Of a stretch of DNA of 64,000 nucleotides, positions 39,915 to 51,200 are shown piece by piece. The DNA is from Hippasteria phrygiana (lineage: Eukaryota > Echinodermata > Asteroidea > Valvatida > Goniasteridae): positions 434,001 through 498,000 of the forward strand of contig JAZGUH010000283.1 of the NCBI GenBank assembly GCA_037893225.1. Direction: 5' to 3'. Both the position numbers and the translations under genes were made by a program. Positions within the stretch are counted from its first letter, which is position 1; each line of letters opens with the position of its first letter. The notes under the pieces were generated by a model. It searched no databases. It was given only the letters and a program-made list of their open reading frames with translations, and had not been told where the DNA came from.

Positions 39915-40400
39915 GCAGTGCTGTGTGGATTCGAACCCCAACTCGTGTGAGGTGTATGTGGATTCAAACCCCAACTCGTGTGTGGTGGTATGTGGGTTCG
40001 AACCCCAACTCGTGTGAGGTGGTGTGGATTCGAACCCCAACTCGTGTGTGGTGGTATGTGGGTTCGAACCCCGACTCGTGTGTGGTGGTATGTTGGTTCG
40101 AACCCCAACTCGTGTGTGGTGGTATGTTAGTTCGAACCCCAACTCGTGTGTGGTGGTATGTGGATTCGAACCCCAACTCATGTGAGGTGGTATGTGGATT
40201 CGAACCCCAACTCGTGTGAGGTGGTATGTGGATTCGTACTCCAACTTGTGTGTGGTGGTATGTGGATTCAAACCCCAACTCGTGTGTGGTGGTATGTGGA
40301 TTCGAACCCCAACTCGTGTGAGGTGGTATGTGGATTCGAACCCCAACTCGTGTGAAGTAATATGTGGATTTGAACTCCAATTTGTGTGCAGTGGTATGTG
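39915..40400 (-). repeat. 34-bp minisatellite, each unit carrying a tRNA B box
   Basis: About 14 units of about 34 bp built on gtggtatgtggattcgaacc. On the minus strand most units contain ggttcgaatcc, the exact RNA polymerase III B-box (T-arm) consensus. The plus-strand entry (gtagtgtaggggttacagtg at 39880) looks like a SINE A box, so the array probably grew from a SINE T-arm. Confidence 0.85.
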
Positions 40401-40412
40401 GACTGATTTGTT

Positions 40413-40652
40413 TGTATATTTCAGGTCAATCCAGTCAGTGAGCAGTTTATTAATTCATTTTCAAAAAAATACATTCTGCAATATTTAAATTTGTGTTACT
40501 GCTTCTCTCATTTTCCACTATGCTGTATTCTACACAAGCAATTCTTTTGATTTCGCATACAGTTTTTCAGTTTTGAATTTTTGTTTGTTTTAGATGAAAA
40601 TGAATTAATCTGCTGCAAACGGCTCACTGACTGGATTGACCTGAAATATACA
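40413..40652. mobile_element. MITE with ggtcaatccagtcagtgag arms
   Basis: The left arm tgtatatttcaggtcaatcc ... agtcagtgagc is mirrored by the right arm ending caatatacat-type text at 40652 (ctcactgactggattgacct). About 35-bp TIRs; AT-rich interior. Confidence 0.75.
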
Positions 40653-40660
40653 ACAAAATT

Positions 40661-40760
40661 AGCTGGCCTGACGTTTCAAACTTAAACAAGCTCTTTCCCA
40701 AAGGCAAACGCATTCGCCTTTTAAAAAAAAATTGCTTAAGTTTGAAACGTTAGGCCAGCT
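40661..40760. repeat. Small fold-back repeat
   Basis: The arms agctggcctgacgtttcaaa and tttgaaacgttaggccagct surround a short centre. It is adjacent to the MITE at 40413. Confidence 0.65.
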
Positions 40761-40769
40761 TATTTTTTC

Positions 40770-42900
40770 ATGAGAGCCTCAAGACTCAAGTCAGCAGGAG
40801 AACAAAAAATGTGGCTTGGAGGCAAAACAATGTTTGGTCGAAATGAGAACCAAAAATAAATGTAAAAGGTTACCCTACACTCCGTGCGTAAATATATATT
40901 TAAAAAGTTCTGGGCTATTTTTTGTATCTTCACACACCATCATTTGAGTGTAACAGATGTCTGCGGTGGTTATTGCTTACCTGAATATAGAAACAATGTT
41001 GAACAATCTTTGCTCATTAAATATTCTTACAAATATTTACAAAAAAAGTGACACTAATATTCATGATTTAAACCTCTGGCTCCAATAGATTAAAAACATC
41101 TACTCTTCAATTTACCACTTACGTAACTCCTTTTAACGAATACTAATCTTTGCTGACTATTGATTTTCATCAACTGTCAGATGTTGGTCTGAAAAAAATT
41201 CCCACGAGTTTTTTTTTAAACCAGCAACTGCTCCAAAAACTGTCCAAGATGTCTACGTCACATTAGTGACGTAAAAACCCTTAGTCCATCATGTGAAGCC
41301 TTACAAAGACAGTCAAAAGGATTTACAATACTTTTCACAAAATACCCGCATTCTTAGAGGAAAAAACACCTTTTTATCCCATATGAAAATTCCTGATCAC
41401 CCGTAATAAATGGCAATAAAATATAAAACATGTTTTGGTAATGGCTTATTAATACCAGTGCAAATTACGACAAAATTGAAATGTTTCTACTCCACCCACA
41501 AAAAACTCCCAAACTCAACATCCAGGATTACGCCCCAGATCCTAAAGATTCATCAGTGTTGTTCACCTAAAATGTGCCTGGTACCAGTCATTTTCTCGTC
41601 AGCACACAAACACAATAATGGACTGGTTACCAATGAAACAAGCCACAAAAAAATGCCACAAAAAGCATAGTAGGAAAAATGTGACCAGCTCTGCAAAAAG
41701 GCGTATTATGTCGCAAAATTTGAAAAATGAGTTATATACATACATGTAGTTGAATTTGTCACATCCTAAGCTTTAATTTGGCGGAGGTTTGACCCTTGTG
41801 GCATTTTGTGTTCTCGAGATATCGCGACATTTGTATACTCCTATTTTCCAATTTAACGGAAGCACTTTTAGAGATATAAGCCTTTAAACACAAAAAGTGC
41901 AAAGAAATGTATTTTTTTCATCTTTATTCATCAATATTAATGTTTCTAAAAATAAATTATGAAAATATAGATATAACAGAAGCCAACGAACCAAAAAAAA
42001 TTTAAAAAATCACTTATGTGAAAATTGTTTCGCCCACTTCACACTCCACTGTGTGTTTTCACATAGTGCGACATAATACCCTTTTTTGTAGAGCGTGTCA
42101 CAAATACTACACGGTTCTTCAACAACAATGAATATAAAAAATCATTGGGCGTGCCCCCCCCCCCCGCTCCACCCACAAAATAAATACTCAGTCTTCATCT
42201 GACATACCAGGGGAAAAATACAAGTGAGACCAAAATATACACAAGTAAAAACGTCTTGCACCAAACAGATTAAGAATAAGCCGATTTAAATTATATCATA
42301 CTCACACCGTGCTGATGACCTATCAAAAATTATAGTGAATGACACACTAAAAAAAAAAAAACCACCCATGTTAGTTATTGAATAATTACTTTAATTGATT
42401 ATTACTTGTGAGTTACTTGAAGCCCGACAATAATTAGTTTTTGGTTTGCATTTGTTACCCGAGTGAGAGCATCTAAAAATAAAACCTTTTTTAGAGAGTT
42501 GAATTGAAAAACGGTGGATTCTTTTAAGAAAGAAAATAATCAGAATGGAAAAGTATATCTTTGGAAAGCACTGACAGTATATATATTTACATACAACAGC
42601 TCCATGTGTGCCTGGCTTTTCTACTACACTCATCCCCATGAACACAAGGATAATTCGTCATGTTGTGACGTGACCATATAAATTCCATACCTGTGTGTGT
42701 TTCCACACACACATGTCAGCTGAATTTTTTAATACCTCACAAGTTCTCTGTAAACGGTGCAGTGTCCCTGTTTGTCCGGTTCGTAGAGAAAAAACCTCCA
42801 ATTCAGTGTTTGTACATCTTTTGAAGTTGCTGCGGAAGAACAGAAGAAAAGAAGAAAATGAAGTTGAATACAAATGATTATTAATGACTGAAAATTAAGT
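40770..42900. other. No gene seen
   Basis: AT-rich intergenic DNA upstream of the long minisatellite. It includes a C tract at 42157-42166 and short ORFs that show no recognisable domain. Nothing supported beyond that. Confidence 0.35.
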
Positions 42901-42927
42901 GATGGGCAAACTGGGGCACCATAAAAT

Positions 42928-44651
42928 AGTAAATACTTGCAACCTGTAAAGGTAAACACTTGCAACCTGTAAAGGTAAACACTTGCAACCTGTAAAGGTA
43001 AACACTTGCAACCTGTAAAGGTAAACACTTGCAACCTGTAAAGGTAAATACTTGCAACCTGTAAAGGTAAACACTTGCAACCTGTAAAGGTAAATACTTG
43101 CAACCTGTAAAGGTAAACACTTGCAACCTGTAAAGGTACACTTGCAACCTGTAAAGGTAAATACTTGCAACCTGTAAAGGTAAACACTTGCAACCTGTAA
43201 AGGTAAACACTTGCAACCTGTAAAGGTAAACACTTGCAACCTGTAAAGGTAAACACTTGCAACCTGTAAAGGTAAACACTTGCAACCTGTAAAGGTAAAC
43301 ACTTGCAACCTGTAAAGGTAAACACTTGCAACCTGTAAAGGTAAACACTTGCAACCTGTAAAGGTAAACACTTGCAACCTGTAAAGGTAAACACTTGCAA
43401 CCTGTAAAGGTAAACACTTGCAACCTGTAAAGGTAAACACTTGCAACCTGTAAAGGTAAACACTTGCAACCTGTAAAGGTAAACACTTGCAACCTGTAAA
43501 GGTAAACACTTGCAACCTGTAAAGGTAAACACTTGCAACCTGTAAAGGTAAACACTTGCAACCTGTAAAGGTAAACACTTGCAACCTGTAAAGGTAAACA
43601 CTTGCAACCTGTAAAGGTAAACACTTGCAACCTGTAAAGGTAAACACTTGCAACCTGTAAAGGTAAACACTTGCAACCTGTAAAGGTAAACACTTGCAAC
43701 CTGTAAAGGTAAACACTTGCAACCTGTAAAGGTAAACACTTGCAACCTGTAAAGGTAAACACTTGCAACCTGTAAAGGTAAACACTTGCAACCTGTAAAG
43801 GTAAACACTTGCAACCTGTAAAGGTAAACACTTGCAACCTGTAAAGGTAAACACTTGCAACCTGTAAAGGTAAACACTTGCAACCTGTAAAGGTAAACAC
43901 TTGCAACCTGTAAAGGTAAATACTTGCAACCTGTAAAGGTAAACACTTGCAACCTGTAAAGGTAAATACTTGCAACCTGTAAAGGTAAATACTTGCAACC
44001 TGTAAAGGTAAACACTTGCAACCTGTAAAGGTAAATACTTGCAACCTGTAAAGGTAAATACTTGCAACCTGTAAAGGTAAATACTTGCAACCTGTAAAGG
44101 TAAACACTTGCAACCTGTAAAGGTAAATACTTGCAACCTGTAAAGGTAAACACTTGCAACCTGTAAAGGTAAAGGTAAACACTTGCAACCTGTAAAGGTA
44201 AACACTTGCAACCTGTAAAGGTAAACACTTGCAACCTGTAAAGGTAAACACTTGCAACCTGTAAAGGTAAACACTTGCAACCTGTAAAGGTAAACACTTG
44301 CAACCTGTAAAGGTAAACACTTGCAACCTGTAAAGGTAAATACTTGCAACCTGTAAAGGTAAACACTTGCAACCTGTAAAGGTAAACACTTGCAACCTGT
44401 AAAGGTAAATACTTGCAACCTGTAAAGGTAAACACTTGCAACCTGTAAAGGTAAACACTTGCAACCTGTAAAGGTAAACACTTGCAACCTGTAAAGGTAA
44501 ACACTTGCAACCTGTAAAGGTAAACACTTGCAACCTGTAAAGGTAAACACTTGCAACCTGTAAAGGTAAACACTTGCAACCTGTAAAGGTAAATACTTGC
44601 AACCTGTAAAGGTAAATACTTGCAACCTGTAAAGGTAAATACTTGCAACCT
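42928..44651. repeat. 1.7-kb 23-bp minisatellite, about 75 units
   Basis: The unit is cttgcaacctgtaaaggtaaaca with a C/T polymorphism (aaacact or aaatact) scattered along the array. Two length slips are seen: a shortened unit at 43135-43145 and a duplicated ggtaaa at 44168. A poly(T) tract follows at 44654. All three minus-strand frames are open because the unit has no stop there and 23 is not a multiple of 3. The 576-639-codon ORFs are therefore not evidence of a protein. Confidence 0.95.
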
Positions 44652-44792
44652 GCTTTTTTTTTTTTTTTGTGAAACGAACTAAACCTCGACAACAAGTTAC
44701 TTTTTTAGCAATGATTTTTGTTCAAGTAATATATAAGTGTGATGACCTCATTTTCACCAGTCACTAACAAACGAGGATGGGCGTGGCTGCTG

Positions 44793-45079
44793 TTAACCCC
44801 ATGTGTCCGGTGTTACTAATGGGGGGCTGGTATGCCAAGAACAGGCTGTGCAGCCAAGCGTAAACGCAAACAATAAGCACACGTTGAATAGAGCGGTCCT
44901 ATTCATCACACTCGGAGCCTCTCCCCCTTCCGTGTGAAAAAACCTCCATCTATTCATTACAATCTATTCATTACAATCTCATTCAAAAACAATAAAAGTT
45001 TAGGAATGCATTGAGTATGCGCAGGAATGCGCTAGACAACAGGTGGTCTTTTGTAAACCGTGGCTAGGGTCGTCGTCCA
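44793..45079 (-). repeat. Interspersed repeat family R1, copy 5
   Basis: Reverse orientation copy bounded by ttaaccccatgtg and accgtggctagggtcgtc. It lies between the 23-bp minisatellite and the last exon of spermidine synthase B. Confidence 0.7.
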
Positions 45080-45204
45080 TATTCCAGAGGTTAATGGCCG
45101 AGCCACAGACATGGTGTATTAACAGCGGCCAAGACCCATGGATTCGGACGCGGCCTAAGAATGAATCAGTGAATGTCGTCATTCATACTTTGACCCTTAT
45201 AGCA

Positions 45205-48200
45205 CTATACCTTGCTTGCAAACTCCGGAACTGCAAATGAGGCACAGTGTACTTTGGTGTTGTAGTATTTCAGGTCAAAGCTGTCCACTTTCCTCAGCGG
45301 CTCTCTGAAGTTGGTATTCTAGAGGTGAAACAAACAAAAGTTGTATTCTGGGGCCAATTTCACGGAGCCGCTAAGCACAAACAATTTGCTTAGCACCAAA
45401 AAGTCTTGCTGAGTTAAAACAGGTTACCAGCCAAAAGGCCAAGGGATTTTCATGCTAAGCAAACAACAGCTGAATGCCGGCCACAAGCGATACACTTCGC
45501 ATCAAAATGTGGTTGGTAATCCTGTATTTACCAAGGAAGATTTTTCATGCTAAGCAAATTTTTGTGCTTAGCATCGCCGTGAAATTGGCCCCTGGTCGTC
45601 AATCCTCACATACAAGTTCCCGCTATTAATTGCGAGTCCGAGTTATTGTTCCTGTCCGTAAAACCCTTGATACAACAGGGGCATGCAAAAGAAATGCCGT
45701 TTGAACGGTCCATAATATCAATCGCCATACGTAAAACACCGGCGTGCTTTTACGTGCAATGTTTTTTTTTTTACCGGTGTGGCATGCACTGAAAAACTTG
45801 ATCGGCGAGTATCAAATATTCGAATATTCGGTCAAACCCAGTTTCGAATATTCAAATACTAAATTATTCGGAAATGAACAGCCCTACCATTGAACGAGTT
45901 AAGTAATTCAGGCGCTCAGAAAGCAGCATTAAAATTGTGCCATTAAAGTTATAAAGAGTCATCCCCCCCCCCCCCCAATCAAATTAATTTGGAAACGCAC
46001 AATTTTCCGGGGTATTTTTTTGGCACCCCCCAAACAAATTCTGGATCCCCCTGTGGCCCCGCATTTATTTCTAAAAAAGCCAGTGCTTTCTTGATATGTT
46101 CAAAAATAAAATTTGCTGTTAAAAATATTTTTTCGGGGGAAAAAAACTATCTGGCACACCAAAATAACATTTGTTCTGGATCTGCCAGTGGTCCGCCAAT
46201 GTGTGCCGATGCTTGGGTACATGTTTCGATATCTGTTTCCGAAAGGCCGGTGCTCAAGCCCCACCCCCCACCCCTGAGCCACTCCCCCACCCTATCCCCC
46301 TCCCTGGGTTCACACCACTGGCCCCAAACATGAGTAATCTGCAACGTACTGGGTTAAGGCTACAGAGAATGAAGCCCTGCATATCGGGGAAGGTCGGAAT
46401 CATGCACATGTTGTAATCCACCACGCTGAAACGCTCTCCGCAAGTCTCCATCACGGACACAACCCCCTCCAAGTCATTCCACACCGAACATTCTGGGGGG
46501 GGAATAAAAGGTTTCACAACAGGTGAGAAGATGAATTTTGCGTCGGGGATGATGAAAATTGGAAGACAGATTTTTATCGGCCCCTTCTTCACACCGATAC
46601 AATGCTACATTGGATTCGAATCGGCCAACTGACCCCGGCAAGCTCGGTGGTCGAATGGATAAGATATCTACATTTAGTAAGCGGGAGGTTATAGGTTCGA
46701 ATCCCGCCCGAGTAAGCCTGTGAATTTTTTCACGCAGGCTCTCGGAAAGCACCGAGCATACAGTGCTTCAAGTTCATACACTGCGTCCGTAAAGAGCAAA
46801 AAAAACTGTCTTCCAATTTTCACAATATGCTTGGGCGACTGTGCCGGAGCCGACTCTACCCGGCGCCAACATTGGAATCGGAATTGCAATTCCATTTTCT
46901 TTTTTTTAGACTCGACTCCTTGAAGTAGCCAATTCCTGCTTCCTTGGAGTACATGTAGATGCCAGGCACCGCCTGATGATTCTGAAACTTGCCGACTCCA
47001 AGAAAGTATTTAAAGATTGCTGTATTCAGCACTTTACAGAGCTTAGCTTTTTCACCAATGAATCAGTCAGTTTTTTGTGGTTTTTTTATGCAAGTCGCCA
47101 AGGGCCACTTGAGGTGTGGGCTACAGAGGAAAATGTGGAAGAACCAGCCCCTCACACTGAAACAAGACAAGATAATCTGATCTCTTCACAGTATGAATAG
47201 GGTCGGGATGGGTATTCTAGTCCACTGCAAGGCATTAATAATGCCTCTACCCATATTAAGCGTAGAAGTGCTATAGCCCAGGACTGGGCTAGAAAACCCA
47301 CAACTTGCAGAATTACCCGCAGACCATGAATTCAATGCTCCAAACCACTAGGCCTCGGCACTTCCACAGAAGATGCCGCACGAATTCTAAGGATGCACCC
47401 CAGACGCTCATTTTGTGCAAGATAAGCAGACTCGATTCCGAGTAGAAACGCAATTCCTGGTCGGGATTGGAGTTAACTCCAAAAAATATTGGAGTCGTCC
47501 AAGCCTTTCACAAACATTAACCTGTCTTAGGGAGGAGTGGTTAATCTATGGGTCAGGCCTTTGAAAAGCCCAGCCATGCCTCGGCCTTAGGGCTTTTACT
47601 CTTGCTATTGTGAGCCACAAATCACCTAAAAATAGAGCATCAACTAATCAATAAAGCCCGGCCTCGGCCAGGCCAGGCCTGGTTGTAGCCCCTCCCACAC
47701 TAATCTGTACCCATTCACGGCGGGATCAAAAGATGCCTCAGCTGTCAGTCACGTCTAGGTGAACAACGGGAGCCGGCTGGACTCCAGAATTAATGGACAG
47801 TTTATTGTGTACAATCAGGAGATTATAGAAGCTTGAAGGCCCGGGCTTTCCAGGGGCTTGGCCAGAATTTTCAACCGCCTGGCCCGACCACAGATTAACC
47901 ACTCCACCCTTAATTTTGATCCAGCGGAATACTAATTTTTCACAGTACATTAGCGTTGGGAACGCCCACCTATATAGAATCAAGGGTTTTATCACTCCGA
48001 CCAAGCCAATGGCCAATGAACAATTTCAAAATACCAATTCCGATTTTGCGCAAAATTTTCTATAAAGCATGTTTAGCGCCCCCACCACTTCCATTTTTCC
48101 AGCAGCTTTCCGTGATCGACCGTCATTTGGTGGTCCGATCCAAAACTTTTTGGGGAGAAAAACTTAAGGCTATCATTGCTGGTAATCAGTCATGATGCTA

Positions 48201-51200
48201 AAAAATAAAAGCAGTGTGCAATGCATTATGCTTAAGGAGAGTAAAACAATTCATAAGAGGCGTCATGGCTGTGGTCTAGACGAGCTGTGAAATCGGTCTG
48301 CAGGGCCTGCCGATAACTGAAGATACATACCTTGTGCTATAAATATTCCCTTGGGTTTCAAGGCCACTTTTACCAAGTCGTAGTACGACTTGGAGTAGAT
48401 GCTGTCTGTAAGATCTGTGAAAGCAAAAGGAAACCAGACGCACTTTACCTCAGGATTTGTGTTTTAATTTTAGATTTTAAAAACCCACATGCTGTTTTTA
48501 ATGAGCAGTAATTTTCTTGTCGGCATGATTTTGTGGTTCTTTTAGTAATTCCTTTTTGCATTTAGTGGATATTTGATGTTCTTTGTATATGACACAGTTC
48601 TTGACTTGTGTGTGTATTGGTATCATTTATCGATACTATCATGGAAGGTGTTCCAGTGGCCTTTCATCATTAGTTCCCCTGTCCAAACCTTCAGGCACTC
48701 TACTCGCCTGGCTGTCTCATCACATCCTTTCACTGTTGTTGTTCCAAAGGCTAGTACTGTCTCTTTGGAACTCCTTACCTGTAAACTCCTTACCTGTAAC
48801 CTGCTTCCCTTCCACCTATAATCTTTCACAATTCAAACAAAATGTAAATAGATACCTTCCATCCCTGTGATTTCTGTCTTTTCTTGTCTTTTGTAGCCCA
48901 CACCGTGAGTGGCCTTTTGACCGTGAGATGGACGATACCCATTCAAAAATAATAAAACAAATACCATGCACATACCAATATATGTATAATTTACAGTGTA
49001 TGTCTTATGATTTGAAAAGACTTACATGCTGTCACGTTATTATATGTTGAACAGATAAACTTGTATAGCATTATATAATGTATGACATATGTTGATGTGA
49101 TATATCATGTACTGCATTACATGCTTCACATACATAAATACGATTTGAAGCTTTGCATGGTGGGTGCGATATGAGAGAGACTGGGATTGCGGGTAACACC
49201 ATGTGAAATAAATCTCTTCTAGGAAGAAGTGTGGTTCTGAAAAAAACCGGGATGAGTGTGTAACTCGACGTTTCGGACAGTGTGCATTAAAAACAGCAGA
49301 AGTTTCTAAAAACTGACTTTTTTTGGTGTTTTTTTTAAAGACTGAAACTGGGCATGTTAAAGCCTTTAATCGGCACGGCCATATAAATACACAGTCAAGT
49401 TACCATTTAAGGGTGTTCGGTCTGGAATGTCGTTGATGATTACGTCAAACGCCTGCTTATGCTGTTTGATGAACTCGTAGCCGTCCCCTATGTGGACGCG
49501 CAGCTTACTGCTGTTGAACCCCACGGCCATGGACGGCATGAATTTCTTGCAGGCGTCGATCACTTCCTAGAGGAGGGAAACGAGTCAACTCGAGTTTAGT
49601 TACTTCGCTCCGAGGTTGGCTCAGACAGACGACGGCCGTAGCCGCGGCTTGAAAAAGACCACCTGGCCGGTTGTCATCTATACGCGCATTCCTGCATGTA
49701 CTCAATCCATTCATGTTTCAGCTATTATTGTTCTTGAATGGGAGTGTAATAAATAGAGCTTTTTCAAACAAAGTTTGTATTTACACGAAAGGGGGTTCCA
49801 AGTGCGATGAATACGACCACTCTTTTCAGTGTGGTGACTATTATTTGCATTTACGCTTGGCTCCACAGACAAAGCTTTCCTAATAAAGACAGCCAAAAAA
49901 AATCATAAAAGCTTGGCATGAAGAAAAACAAAAAACTTCGGCACTATCGTGAAAACAACTATGGTTTCATATTTGAGGTCGGACGACAATTTAGTGAACA
50001 AGATGTTACCTGATCAATCTCACACAACGTGATGGTTTCTACTTCGGGATGTTTAGACACCTCTCGTATGACCCCTCCATCACCTCCTCCAACAATCAGG
50101 ACCTGTGACCAAGAAGAATTAATTGTGACCGGCTCTGGCAAAACCCGACGCTTCTCGGCATTTCCCATTACGCAGTATGGGCCCGCAACGTTATAAAATG
50201 GCATCAGTGATATCAAAACCCCTATGTTGAAATTTCACCCCCCAAGTGTTGAGTTTTGCTAGAGCTGGTCAGAATTGTTGAATGCTGCGATGTCACAAGG
50301 AACGCATATTACATACAGAGTTGGCACTGGAGTGGCATGTGACCTATAATGGTAGCAGTAATTGGGTGGCCTACATATCATCCGGCAGAAGGACATGAAC
50401 GGAAAGTTGCAAAATGTTACATTGAAAGAAGACCGTGCTAACACTGGATCCCGCAAGGGGGATCAAATGGGATCTGACCCGGCAAGGAGGATCGAAGGGG
50501 GATCAACCGCAAGTGTAAACGCGAGGTAGATCGGGGTCTGATCCGGATCTGATCCACCTTTCTCGATCTACCTTTCGGGAAAGATCCGTTCCGGACCTGA
50601 TCCCGCAATGCCCGAGTGTAAACACAATAGGTGGATCAGACCCCGCACTTTGACACAATCCGGTATGCGTGACGCAGTGGAATATGGGAAGCCTTAAAGT
50701 CTGCGAACAATTTTATTGAGGAGATGCGTAGCTGCACTGGGCCCCACGCATTTCCATGTACACTGCAAATGCACGGTTGGTACTCCGTTCACACCGTGTT
50801 ATTCGCTCTCTCTTTTCACATACATGACATCATCACAGCTTTGAAATCATAAACAAACAAGCATATTACATTTTACACTGATTGAATAGTGCGCGAAAAA
50901 TGGCCGCAAGATCGGCTACTGCGCACACTCAATGACCCCCCTTTTGTTGCAAATGGTGTATTGAAGTGTAAACGCGGCACAGTATATTTGCGGTTAAGCT
51001 TCCCTGTGGTTTGATTACCCCACAGGACCCGATCCCCTTTACAGGATCCAGTGTAAATACTCCAGCTTACATTCTTGGGGTTGTGGTGGCAGGCAAGTGG
51101 CACGTGAGAGATCATCTCCTGGTAACCAAACTCATCTTTCTCCGCACACTGAACGTCTCCATCCAGCACAAGAAGCTTCCCGCTGTTTTTACTGAGAGAG

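Noticed and set aside
39909..40380. CRISPR-like array (regular units of about 34 bp)
   Set aside because: Units are contiguous with no unique spacers and the genome is eukaryotic; it is a minisatellite.
42729..44695. Very long minus-strand ORFs (576-639 codons) of YLYRLQVFTFTGCK-type repeats
   Set aside because: They are the three frames of a 23-bp minisatellite that lacks stop codons on that strand; no promoter, splice signals or non-repeat coding flank support a protein.
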